From: Thermodesulfovibrionales bacterium
GTDB taxonomy: Bacteria; Nitrospirota; Thermodesulfovibrionia; Thermodesulfovibrionales; UBA1546
DNA: 7,168 nucleotides
NCBI GenBank assembly: GCA_030018605.1
Contig: JASEHP010000081.1
Location: 1-7,168 of the forward strand
Direction: 5' to 3'
Every line of letters starts with the position of its first letter. Positions within the stretch are counted from its first letter, which is position 1. The notes below the pieces were generated by a model, which searched no databases, was not told the origin of the DNA, and saw nothing but the letters and a program-made list of their open reading frames with translations. The position numbers and the translations under genes are program-made. Of the stretch, positions 1-6,215 are shown one piece after another.

Positions 1-23
1 ACTGTCTGAACCCGAAGGGTGAG

Positions 24-70
24 TTTTGCGGCTGTAGCGGAATGAGCCTTAGAACGACAGAAAAATATCT
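24..70. repeat. Dispersed direct repeat, copy 1
   Basis: This 47-base segment matches 974-1020 at 42 of 47 positions in the same orientation, exactly 950 bases apart. The best conserved core is AATGAGCCTTAGAA followed by GACAGAAAAAT. It is non-coding and lies just downstream of the phosphatase gene; copy 2 lies just upstream of that gene. The rest of 1-120 shows no gene and no convincing terminator. The match is visible directly. That this is a genome-wide family of intergenic repeats is inference. Confidence 0.75.
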
Positions 71-120
71 TGGGAAGCGAAAGCCAATCCTGTCTATCAG
101 CAGATTTCGGTATGAATATT

Positions 121-909
121 TCATTGCGTTAATAACCTCAGCGCCTCCTCATGCAGTTCTTCATTTCCTGACGCAAGCAGAGATGTATTTTTTTTAAGGC
201 TGATCTCCGCTACCTCGATAGAATTGCCTTTGACATCTGTAAATATGCCGCCTGCCTCTTTAACAAGCAGCCAGCCTCCTCCGAAATCAAAGCTCCTTGA
301 AAGAGAAGGGTTCACAAATACGCTGATTGAACCGCAGGCAAGATACGCAAGGTCGAGCGCTGTTGCGCCGAGACATCTGGTTTTTCTTGATTTTGAAAGC
401 AGCGGCATTATCTCCTTTATGTCTTTACCCGGGGTCTGCGCCTCATAAGCGATAAGATACATCTCTTTATCTTTCTGCGTTGAGATCTTTTCATTATTTA
501 AGAAAGCGCCCTTATCTTTTTCCGCCCAGAATTCATCTCCGTTTACAAGATTTATAACATAGGCTGTTTCAATTTTACCGATTGTATCTCCGTCAGCAAC
601 TGCAATTGATGCGCAATAAAACGGGATTCCTGCTATTGCATTCTTGCTTCCGTCAATAGGGTCTATCAATACTTTCCTGCCGCCGCCTTTTATATCGCGG
701 ATGCCTGCTTCCTCTGAGACAATGGTTAAAGGCTCTCCTGATGCTTCAAGCTTTGAGATGATAATCTCCTCCGCTTTTTTATCAATAGGAAATGTCTTAT
801 CTCCCGAAGCGCCGGTTCCGAGGGCTATCTGCATAAGAGGTTTTTGTTTCAGGAGAGGAATCTCTCTAATAAGCTGCCTGCCTATATCCCTTAACAATTC
901 TATCTTCAT
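121..909 (-). CDS. Inositol monophosphatase/FBPase-family phosphatase
   Basis: A 262-residue member of the Mg-dependent, Li-sensitive sugar-phosphatase superfamily, of usual length. The metal site is visible as S-E-E-A-G (Glu66, Glu67), then D-P-I-D-G-S-K-N (Asp83, Asp86), and Asp208 in SFDFGGGWLLVKEAGG, which replaces the common W-D-x-A-A-G motif. The stretch DPIDGSKNAIAGIPFY resembles archaeal-type IMPase/FBPase enzymes more than E. coli SuhB. The likely activity is hydrolysis of a small phosphomonoester in the cytoplasm: inositol 1-phosphate, fructose 1,6-bisphosphate, or PAP as in CysQ. Sequence alone does not fix the substrate, so no symbol is given. The next gene upstream is an NrnA-type enzyme that can also act on PAP, so a nucleotide-phosphate role is possible. 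The ATG has no Shine-Dalgarno sequence and sits just after a -10-like box, so the mRNA may be leaderless. Confidence 0.9.
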   Translation of the reverse strand: MKIELLRDIGRQLIREIPLLKQKPLMQIALGTGASGDKTFPIDKKAEEIIISKLEASGEPLTIVSEEAGIRDIKGGGRKVLIDPIDGSKNAIAGIPFYCASIAVADGDTIGKIETAYVINLVNGDEFWAEKDKGAFLNNEKISTQKDKEMYLIAYEAQTPGKDIKEIMPLLSKSRKTRCLGATALDLAYLACGSISVFVNPSLSRSFDFGGGWLLVKEAGGIFTDVKGNSIEVAEISLKKNTSLLASGNEELHEEALRLLTQ

Positions 910-915
910 AAAAAT

Positions 916-944
916 ATTTTACGATAAGACTCAGGGCAAAACAA
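916..944 (-). promoter_or_regulatory. Candidate promoter of the phosphatase gene
   Basis: On the minus strand there is a TTGTTT -35-like box (939-944), a 17-base spacer and a TAAAAT -10 box (916-921, five of six consensus bases). Only six bases separate the -10 box from the ATG at 909, so transcription would begin at or next to the start codon. No Shine-Dalgarno sequence is present. The spacing is good, but the -35 box is weak. Confidence 0.5.
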
Positions 945-973
945 TATATAAAATCAGTGTAAACCGGTGCCGA

Positions 974-1020
974 TTTTGCTGATGTAGCAGAATGAGCCTT
1001 AGAATGACAGAAAAATCTCT
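974..1020. repeat. Dispersed direct repeat, copy 2
   Basis: This is the partner of 24-70 (42 of 47 identical, same orientation). It occupies most of the 141-base gap between the nrnA-like gene and the phosphatase gene. It contains a short internal duplication, with AGAATGA at 989-995 and again at 1001-1007. No coding potential is evident. Confidence 0.75.
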
Positions 1021-1050
1021 GCAAAAAGCGAAAGGGTGTTTAGCGATAAA

Positions 1051-2043
1051 TTACTCTTTTACGGCCTTCAAAAGCGCCTCTTTTGCCGCCTTAATGTCCG
1101 CGCGGATCTTATATCCGGCAGCATTCCTGTGCCCGCCTCCGCCAAACATCTCGGCTATTTTCGCAACATTTACATCCCTTCCTTTTGAGCGGAGGCTTAT
1201 CTTGTAGTGGTTATTTTCTATCTCCCTGAAGAGTGCGGAAATTTTTATTGACCTCAGCTTCCTTGGAAATCCCGGAAAAGTTTCCGTATCTGCAATTGCT
1301 GCGCCTGTTTCCCTGAACATCTCAAGCGTAACATGAGTGATTGCAATATCATTGTATATCTCCAGCGTATTAAGAACCTTAAGGAGAAGCCTGAACCTGC
1401 TGTCCGTCCATGTCTCATACAGGTTTTCAGCGATATATGACGGGTCTGCTCCGGCCTGGATCAGTTCTGCCGATACATGCAAAACCTCCGGTGTTGTATT
1501 GCTGTACCTGAAAGTGCCTGTATCAATGGCAATAGCAGCGTAAAGGTTTACAGCAATTTCTTTTGTCACAGTTACGCCTAATTCCTTTATTAAATAGAAA
1601 ATCATCAGTCCGGTTGCAGGCGACTTCGGATCTATCCACTTTATATCGCCAAAGTCCCTAACTGTTTCATGATGGTCTATGACTGCCGAAGAAGTAAATT
1701 GCAGCTTTTCTATCCCTGCGCGCTCAGCATCATTGCAGTCAAGGAGAATTAAATTCCCAAATCCCCCCTTACCCTCCTTTGCTAAAAGGGGGGGATTAAT
1801 GAAATTTGAAAGTGAATCCGTAAATCTTTCACTGCCTGGCAGAAATTTGTAAAATTCAGGCACCGGATCTTTGTCATAGACTATTGTTTTTTTACCAAGG
1901 GATTCAAGCGCCATTGAGAGTGCAAGAGAAGAGCCGAGGGCGTCGCCGTCAGGGCTTACATGGGTTGCGATTATAAAATCATTTTCTTCCTTAAAAAATC
2001 TGAGCAGTTCTTTCGGAGGGATTAATTCATTAGCGTCTGACAT
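1051..2043 (-). CDS. nrnA: DHH-family phosphoesterase, NrnA-type nanoRNase/PAP phosphatase
   Basis: A 330-residue DHH/DHHA1 protein. The N-terminal DHH domain carries the metal ligands: H28-V-S-P-D32-G-D34, Asp102 in LDCND, the signature D123-H-H125, and Asp174 in IAIDTGTF. The C-terminal DHHA1 domain ends in the substrate-binding loop GGGGHRNAAG (301-310). Known NrnA enzymes degrade 2-5-nt RNA fragments and dephosphorylate pAp to AMP in the cytoplasm. The gene starts nine bases after the rbfA stop, as expected for the infB-rbfA-nrnA cluster, and an AAGGAG sequence lies in the last codons of rbfA (2059-2064), rather far (15 bases) from the ATG. Residues 83-95 (NPPLLAKEGKGGF) are encoded by a palindromic repeat inserted in frame in the linker just before the LDCND strand. 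All catalytic residues remain, so the protein is probably active. Confidence 0.92.
   Translation of the reverse strand: MSDANELIPPKELLRFFKEENDFIIATHVSPDGDALGSSLALSMALESLGKKTIVYDKDPVPEFYKFLPGSERFTDSLSNFINPPLLAKEGKGGFGNLILLDCNDAERAGIEKLQFTSSAVIDHHETVRDFGDIKWIDPKSPATGLMIFYLIKELGVTVTKEIAVNLYAAIAIDTGTFRYSNTTPEVLHVSAELIQAGADPSYIAENLYETWTDSRFRLLLKVLNTLEIYNDIAITHVTLEMFRETGAAIADTETFPGFPRKLRSIKISALFREIENNHYKISLRSKGRDVNVAKIAEMFGGGGHRNAAGYKIRADIKAAKEALLKAVKE
1759..1797. repeat. 39-bp palindromic repeat inserted in frame in nrnA
   Basis: The left arm AAATCCCCCCTT (1759-1770) is complementary to the right arm AAGGGGGGGATT (1786-1797), apart from a run of six C facing seven G. About 15 bases lie between the arms. 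The element spans exactly 13 codons of nrnA and reads NPPLLAKEGKGGF on the minus strand without a stop. Its base composition and low-complexity peptide differ sharply from the flanking gene. I recall similar C-run/G-run palindromes as dispersed repeats in Nitrospirota and Desulfobacterota genomes, but that is memory and was not searched here. Confidence 0.8.
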
Positions 2044-2052
2044 CTTGCCTGC

Positions 2053-2400
2053 TTAGCGCTCCTTTTTTATCTCTTTCAGCAGTTTTTCAATCCTGCTGCC
2101 GTATTCAAGAGATTCGTCTATTCTGAATGTCAGCGAGGGGATAAACTTCATCCTTAGCCTTTTTGCCAGCTCAGCGCGGATAAAACCTTTTGCTGAATTA
2201 ATTATCTCCAGCGCCGTCTCTTTTTCTTCTTCCTTGAGGACGCTTATATAGATCGTGGCTATCTTCAGGTCCTCTGTTATCTTTGCGCCGGTAACGGTTA
2301 CAAAACCCAGCCTGGGGTCTTTCACTTTATTCATTACGATATCAGCGATTTCTTCTCTGATAAGGTCGCTGACTCTCTGTGAACGTTTGTATGGAAGCAT
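2053..2400 (-). CDS. rbfA: Ribosome-binding factor A
   Basis: A 115-residue protein of normal RbfA length with the single KH-like fold of the family. Recognisable segments are the N-terminal RSQRVSDLIREEIADIV helix, the central DPRLGFVTVTGAKITEDL strand-turn region (28-45), and the C-terminal RLRMKFIPSLTFRIDESLEYG block (80-101). RbfA binds the 30S precursor near the 5' end of 16S rRNA and aids its late maturation. It lies between infB and nrnA, its usual place. The ATG at 2398-2400 fits the family N-terminus, but no Shine-Dalgarno sequence precedes it, because the 85-base gap upstream is filled by a palindromic element. Translation may depend on ribosomes coming from infB or on an unusual start site. 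Confidence 0.95.
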   Translation of the reverse strand: MLPYKRSQRVSDLIREEIADIVMNKVKDPRLGFVTVTGAKITEDLKIATIYISVLKEEEKETALEIINSAKGFIRAELAKRLRMKFIPSLTFRIDESLEYGSRIEKLLKEIKKER

Positions 2401-2406
2401 AACTGT

Positions 2407-2490
2407 GTTATTGCGTAAGGCGTTTAGCGTTATAGCGCGTTATGATTTCTAACTCTAAAACGCAATAACGCTATGACGCACAACGCTAAA
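2407..2490. repeat. Long imperfect palindrome between infB and rbfA
   Basis: The outer arms TTTAGCGTT (2423-2431) and AACGCTAAA (2482-2490) are perfect nine-base complements. Directly inside, ATAGCGCGTTAT (2432-2443) pairs with ATAACGCTAT (2465-2474) with a two-base bulge, around a 21-base loop, and seven unpaired bases (2475-2481) lie on one side. A further pair, GTTATTGCG (2407-2415) and CGCAATAAC (2461-2469), competes with the inner stem. The infB stop codon (2486-2488) lies inside one arm. No T-run follows in the minus-strand transcript, so this is not an intrinsic terminator. A palindromic mobile repeat or an mRNA-processing hairpin is more likely. Confidence 0.75.
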
Positions 2491-4948
2491 GTTTCCCTGC
2501 TATCTTCTCAATGATATAATTTTCCATTATGTCGCCAACTTTCATGTCATTGTAATTCTCTATCGTAATACCGCATTCATATCCTGTCTGCACTTCCCTC
2601 ACGTCATCCTTGAACCTTTTTAAGGATGAAAGCTTGCCTTCGTAAACAACAATATTGTCTCTGATAATCCTGATCCCGTCGCTTGCGCGGCTGACAATGC
2701 CGTCAATAACATAACATCCTGCTATGGTCCCGATTCTTGATACCTGGAATGTCTGCCTTACCTCTGCCCTTCCGAGAATCTTTTCCTTAAGGGTTGGCGC
2801 AAGCAGTCCTTCAAGCGCCTTTTTCACATCTTCTATGGCTTCATAGATTATGTTGTAAAGCCTTATGTCAACGCCTTCCTTTTCCGCTGTATGAGACGCC
2901 TTTGTTTCAGGCCTTACATTGAAGCCTATTATAATGGCATTTGATGCCGCAGCCAGCATAACATCCGATTCGTTAATCCCGCCCACTGCTGTATGTATGA
3001 CCCTAACCTTAACCTGCGGATGAATAATACGCTCCAGAGCATCACGCGTGGCTTCCACAGAGCCCTGAACATCGCCTTTTATTATGATATTAAGCTCTCT
3101 TACTTCTCCTTCTTTTATCTTTGCATAGAGGTCGTCAAGCGTAAGCTTTCTCCTCTTTGCCATTTCCGCCAGTCTTTCCTTCTGCAGCCGCGTAAACGCA
3201 ACCTGCCTTGCGCGCTTTTCATCAGCAACTGCGCTGAATACATCTCCTGCTGTAGGCACTTCCGGAAAACCTATGACCTCAACGGGCGTTGAAGGTCCTG
3301 CTGTTTGAATGCGTTTCCCTGTGTCATCTATTAAAGCCCTTACTCTCCCCACGCTTGTGCCCGAAAGAAAATTATCTCCAATATTAAGCGTGCCTGCCTG
3401 TACAAGCACAGTTGCAACAGGGCCTCTTCCTTTATCAAGCTTTGCTTCTATGATTGTCCCTTTTGCCAATTTGTCGGAATTTGCCTTGAGTTCCATTACC
3501 TCTGCCTGAAGCAGTATCATCTCAAGAAGCTGTTCTATGCCGATGCACTTCTTGGCAGATACCTCAACAAATATGTTCTGTCCTCCCCATTCTTCTGATA
3601 GTATTCCGCGCTCTGCAAGTTCGGTCTTAACTTTCTGGGGGTTTGCTTCGGGTTTATCTATTTTATTTATGGCAACGATCATCGGCACGTTTGCAGCCTT
3701 TGCATGGTCTATCGCCTCAACGGTCTGAGGCATTACTCCGTCATCTGCGGCAACAACAAGCACAACCACATCCGTCACCTTTGCGCCTCTTGCCCGCAAG
3801 GCAGTGAAGGCTTCATGTCCAGGCGTATCGAGGAATACGATATCCCTGCCTTTAAGCTTAACCTTATATGCTCCGATATGCTGTGTTATCCCGCCTGCCT
3901 CTGTCTCTGTAACCCTTGTCTCTCTTATTGCATCAAGCAAAGAGGTTTTGCCATGGTCAACATGACCCATTATCGTTACTACAGGCGGCCTTAAGGCAAG
4001 CTTTGATAAATCCTCTGTTTCCTCTTCTACAATCAATTCTTCTTCTACAGGCGCTACTTCAAGTTTTATCCCGAAGCTTTCTGCGATGAGCATGGCAGCG
4101 TCTGTGTCCACAGGCTGATTTATTGTAGTCATATGCCCCAGTTCCATAAATTTTTTCATGACATCGGATAGTTTTATGCTTATGAGTTCTGCAAATTCTT
4201 TTACTGTCATTCCTTCGCGCAGCTTTAATGTCTTTTTCCGCGCTATGACAGCCTGTAACTGCGGTCTTTGTTCTTCTCTCTGAGCGAATCTGTCTTTGCC
4301 GGTCCTTTTAAACTGTTTAGTGTCATGCCATTTCTTCGTCTCTATTTTCCTTATCGCCTGAAAAGCCCTCTGCATCTGGGGTTTTGCCTTGAATTTTTCT
4401 TCTTTTTCAGTTTCCAGCTCTTTCTTGAATCTGTCAGGGACTTTTTGCACAACCTCTTCCTCTGGCAGCGGCACAGCAGTCTCTGCAGGTAGGATTTCCT
4501 CAACCGGCAGCGGTTTTTCCTCTGCTGCTTTTATTTCCCGAGGCTGGATTTTTTCTGCTATCGTCTTTACAGGCTCTTTAACCTTTTCCGGCTGGACTGC
4601 CGGCTGGACAGAAGGTTTAACCTCTGCAACAGGTTTAGCTTTGGCCTCTAATCCGGTCCCAGCAGGTTTCTTTGCTGGCCGCGCTGCCCTTGCCGGTTTC
4701 GGTTTTTTCTCCTCGGTTTTCTTTTCCTCGGCCGGTTTCTTTTTCTCGGGCTTTGCAACTGTCTTTTTAGGTTTAATTGCAGGCGCCGGTTTTTTCTTCA
4801 GCAGTTTTTCTACTTTTTCAGCGGCTTCGGCTTCTATTGTTGAGGAATGGGTCTTGCCTTTAACTCCAAGGTCTGACAGCGCTTTTAATATTTCTTTATT
4901 ATCAACGCCAAGTTTTTTGGCAAGTTCGTGGATTCTTAATTTGGACAT
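2486..4948 (-). CDS. infB: Translation initiation factor IF-2
   Basis: An 820-residue IF-2, full length. Domain order: IF2_N helical domain (about 1-52); a Lys/Ala/Pro/Glu-rich low-complexity linker (about 53-190); a second IF2_N-type domain (about 240-300); the GTPase domain with G1 GHVDHGKT (328-335), switch Thr355 in GGITQH, G3 DTPGH (374-378), G4 NKID (428-431) and G5 SAK (464-466); then beta-barrel domain II, domain III and the C-terminal fMet-tRNA-binding barrel ending at 820. It delivers initiator tRNA to the 30S subunit and promotes 50S joining. The ATG at 4946-4948 has a distant AAGAGG-like ribosome site about 12 bases upstream. Unusually, nusA is not upstream; divergent rpmB lies there, so infB must use its own promoter in the 195-base gap. 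Confidence 0.98.
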   Translation of the reverse strand: MSKLRIHELAKKLGVDNKEILKALSDLGVKGKTHSSTIEAEAAEKVEKLLKKKPAPAIKPKKTVAKPEKKKPAEEKKTEEKKPKPARAARPAKKPAGTGLEAKAKPVAEVKPSVQPAVQPEKVKEPVKTIAEKIQPREIKAAEEKPLPVEEILPAETAVPLPEEEVVQKVPDRFKKELETEKEEKFKAKPQMQRAFQAIRKIETKKWHDTKQFKRTGKDRFAQREEQRPQLQAVIARKKTLKLREGMTVKEFAELISIKLSDVMKKFMELGHMTTINQPVDTDAAMLIAESFGIKLEVAPVEEELIVEEETEDLSKLALRPPVVTIMGHVDHGKTSLLDAIRETRVTETEAGGITQHIGAYKVKLKGRDIVFLDTPGHEAFTALRARGAKVTDVVVLVVAADDGVMPQTVEAIDHAKAANVPMIVAINKIDKPEANPQKVKTELAERGILSEEWGGQNIFVEVSAKKCIGIEQLLEMILLQAEVMELKANSDKLAKGTIIEAKLDKGRGPVATVLVQAGTLNIGDNFLSGTSVGRVRALIDDTGKRIQTAGPSTPVEVIGFPEVPTAGDVFSAVADEKRARQVAFTRLQKERLAEMAKRRKLTLDDLYAKIKEGEVRELNIIIKGDVQGSVEATRDALERIIHPQVKVRVIHTAVGGINESDVMLAAASNAIIIGFNVRPETKASHTAEKEGVDIRLYNIIYEAIEDVKKALEGLLAPTLKEKILGRAEVRQTFQVSRIGTIAGCYVIDGIVSRASDGIRIIRDNIVVYEGKLSSLKRFKDDVREVQTGYECGITIENYNDMKVGDIMENYIIEKIAGKL

Positions 4949-4987
4949 ATATCTTATTTGCCTCTTTCCCCTGGACTAAGCCCCTTG

Positions 4988-5017
4988 ATGACAGGCTTGT
5001 AACATTGGTTTTAAAAT
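4988..5017 (+). promoter_or_regulatory. Candidate rpmB promoter
   Basis: ATGACA (4988-4993, five of six -35 bases) is followed by an 18-base spacer and TAAAAT (5012-5017, five of six -10 bases). Transcription would start near 5024, giving an rpmB leader of roughly 120 bases that includes the complementary segments at 5050-5112. This is a consensus match by eye. Confidence 0.5.
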
Positions 5018-5045
5018 GTTATCATAAAAAACCTTTTTAAAGCAA
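5016..5045 (-). promoter_or_regulatory. Weak candidate infB promoter
   Basis: The minus strand carries TATGAT (5021-5026) and overlapping TAACAT (5016-5021) as -10-like boxes, with TTGCTT (5040-5045) as a poor -35 box. TTGCTT is 18 bases from TAACAT but only 13 from TATGAT, so the pairing is uncertain. Some promoter is needed here, since infB has no co-directional gene upstream. The -10 boxes overlap or abut that of the rpmB promoter. Confidence 0.3.
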
Positions 5046-5049
5046 TTTC

Positions 5050-5112
5050 ACCCCGTTAGCAAGAAAACGGGATAACAACATGTAACGCCCCGCACAATGT
5101 TTCTAACGGGGT
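5050..5112 (+). promoter_or_regulatory. Putative switch-like RNA leader of rpmB
   Basis: Four complementary segments lie in the rpmB leader. A is ACCCCGTTAG (5050-5059), A' is AACGGG (5066-5071), B is CCCCG (5088-5092) and B' is CTAACGGGGT (5103-5112). A and B' are perfect ten-base complements and could enclose a small A'-B stem (CGGG with CCCG). Alternatively A pairs with A' (six bp, eight-base loop) and B with B' (five bp), giving two tandem hairpins. The two folds exclude one another. The ribosome site begins 16 bases downstream. No T-run follows, so control of translation or of mRNA stability is likelier than intrinsic termination. I do not recognise it as a named r-protein leader. Confidence 0.5.
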
Positions 5113-5128
5113 TCAGCAACGATTCACG

Positions 5129-5136
5129 AAAGGAGG
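5129..5136 (+). promoter_or_regulatory. Strong Shine-Dalgarno site fixing the rpmB TTG start
   Basis: AAAGGAGG lies seven bases before TTG at 5144-5146. With no in-frame ATG or GTG nearby that would give a normal L28 N-terminus, this site decides the TTG start. Confidence 0.85.
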
Positions 5137-5143
5137 AAAAACA

Positions 5144-5332
5144 TTGGCAAGCTGTTTTGTATGTGGAAAGACAAGGACAATAGGCAATAATGTAAGCCAT
5201 GCAAACAATAAAACAAAGCGGCAGGTGCTCCCGAATCTGCAGAGGGCAAAGATAGCGACATCTCACGGCACAAAGAGAGAATACGTCTGCACAAGGTGCC
5301 TGCGCTCCGGTAAAGTCAAAAAGGCTGTTTAG
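5144..5332 (+). CDS. rpmB: 50S ribosomal protein L28
   Basis: A 62-residue L28 of the zinc-binding (C+) type. Cys4 and Cys7 (CFVCGK) pair with Cys49 and Cys52 (CTRCLRSGKVKKA), and the basic middle section NNVSHANNKTKRQVLPNLQ is characteristic. L28 is a component of the large ribosomal subunit. Translation starts at TTG behind a strong AAAGGAGG. The stop TAG (5330-5332) shares its last base with the GTG of the next gene, which suggests translational coupling. The gene is divergent from infB and has a leader of about 120 bases with alternative pairings, so autogenous control is a reasonable guess. The four-cysteine form implies zinc dependence. In some bacteria C+ paralogues are replaced by cysteine-free ones when zinc is scarce; no Zur box was recognised here. 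Confidence 0.95.
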   Translation: MASCFVCGKTRTIGNNVSHANNKTKRQVLPNLQRAKIATSHGTKREYVCTRCLRSGKVKKAV

Positions 5333-5769
5333 TGAAAAGGGCTGATTCTCTGCTTGCTCCCCTGATTAAGAATCTTAAATTAGAAGACGCAGTAAAGCTG
5401 GGGCGCATAAAGGCAGGGTGGCCGGGCATTTTTGAAAAACCTGTTTCTCTTCACATGTTCCCGGCAATGCTGAAGGAGGGAGAACTTCTTATTAATGTAG
5501 ATTCACCCATATGGATGCAGCAGCTCAGTTTCTATAAAGATAAAATGACTGATAAACTCCGGGGCTTTGGAGTAAAAGCAGTCCGTTTCAGGCTGGGAAG
5601 GGTCATGTCATGGGAAAAAGAAAAAAAGGGGGAGGAAATCCTCCACAAACCAATCACAGCAGACGACCGTTCTTATATAGAAAAAACTGTATCCCCGATA
5701 AATGATGAGGAATTAAGAAACAGAATTAAAAAGACAATAGAAAAATCAATCAGTTTTAAAAGGCCGTGA
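5332..5769 (+). CDS. dciA: DUF721/DciA-family protein, probable replicative helicase-loading factor
   Basis: A 145-residue protein with a DUF721 (DciA-like) domain at about 5-92: an N-terminal helix (LLAPLIKNLKLEDAVKL), a W-P-G-I motif at 30-33, HMFPAMLKEGELLINVDSP, then W61 in IWMQQLSFYK and a closing VKAVRFRLG strand. Residues 105-145 form a charged helical tail with SPINDEELRNRIKK, a pattern I recall from related proteins. DciA recruits or loads DnaB in bacteria that lack DnaC or DnaI. The family assignment is by motif; helicase loading is inferred from the family. The GTG start shares one base with the rpmB stop, with AAAAAGG (5318-5324) seven bases upstream. Linkage of DciA to L28 would tie replication initiation to ribosome synthesis. 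The neighbouring lipoprotein does not clarify the role. Confidence 0.75.
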   Translation: MKRADSLLAPLIKNLKLEDAVKLGRIKAGWPGIFEKPVSLHMFPAMLKEGELLINVDSPIWMQQLSFYKDKMTDKLRGFGVKAVRFRLGRVMSWEKEKKGEEILHKPITADDRSYIEKTVSPINDEELRNRIKKTIEKSISFKRP

Positions 5770-5786
5770 GAATGCCCGGAGGCAAT

Positions 5787-6209
5787 ATGAAAAAACCGCT
5801 AATCTTATTGTTAATTGTTTCATTTGCCCTTTTATCCTGCGGGAAAAAAGAGGTTAAAAAAGTTACAGAAGAATCAAAGACAGCTCAGGAGGCAATTGCC
5901 TTAGCAGAGGAAATAAAAGAAGCCTACCTGAAAAGAGACCTCGCGGCAATGGAAAAAAATACAACAAAGGAAGGCTACAGAGAGCTTCTCGGCGCAATAA
6001 AGAGCTTTGACAAGGCAGAGCTTACATTTTCTCCCAAATGGGTTGAGATGGACAAAGCCGCAGTATCCATGAAAATCGCATGGAGCGGGAAATGGATTGT
6101 AAGCGGAGAAACAATAGAGGAGCGCGGCACTGCGCTGTTCATATTTGAAGGAAGCCCCTTGAAGCTAAGCCGCGTTCTCAGGGCAAACCCGTTCAAACAG
6201 CCTGAATAA
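5787..6209 (+). CDS. Small lipoprotein of unknown function
   Basis: A 140-residue protein from the ATG at 5787, chosen because it starts MKKPLILLL and GGAGG (5778-5782) lies just before it. A GTG at 5766 and an ATG at 5772 are in frame but would put a non-signal stretch ahead of the signal peptide. Residues 1-17 form a signal peptide with a Leu-Leu-Ser-Cys lipobox; Cys18 is the predicted lipidation site. A Lys/Glu-rich tether follows, then about 100 residues beginning with the helix AIALAEEIKEAYLKRD and continuing into alternating strands (AAVSMKIAWSGKWIV, GTALFIFEG), which resembles a cone-like NTF2/SnoaL fold. It is likely attached to the inner or outer membrane facing the periplasm. No enzyme motif is visible. 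It follows dciA by 17 bases and is probably in the same operon. The gene ends only six bases from the convergent fmdB-like gene. Confidence 0.75.
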   Translation: MKKPLILLLIVSFALLSCGKKEVKKVTEESKTAQEAIALAEEIKEAYLKRDLAAMEKNTTKEGYRELLGAIKSFDKAELTFSPKWVEMDKAAVSMKIAWSGKWIVSGETIEERGTALFIFEGSPLKLSRVLRANPFKQPE

Positions 6210-6215
6210 AAAATC

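Noticed and set aside
4389..4979. A long plus-strand open frame of 196 codons opposite the infB 5' region
   Set aside because: Its Ser/Phe/Ala-rich low-complexity product is the antisense shadow of the Lys/Ala/Pro/Glu-rich IF-2 linker, and IF-2 is certain.
5050..5112. Reading the rpmB leader palindrome as an intrinsic terminator
   Set aside because: Neither strand has a T-run directly after the stem, and the arms are 43 bases apart.
5048..5266. A minus-strand open frame of 72 codons over the rpmB leader and gene
   Set aside because: It overlaps rpmB, whose zinc-ribbon motifs and ribosome site are clear, and its product resembles no known family.
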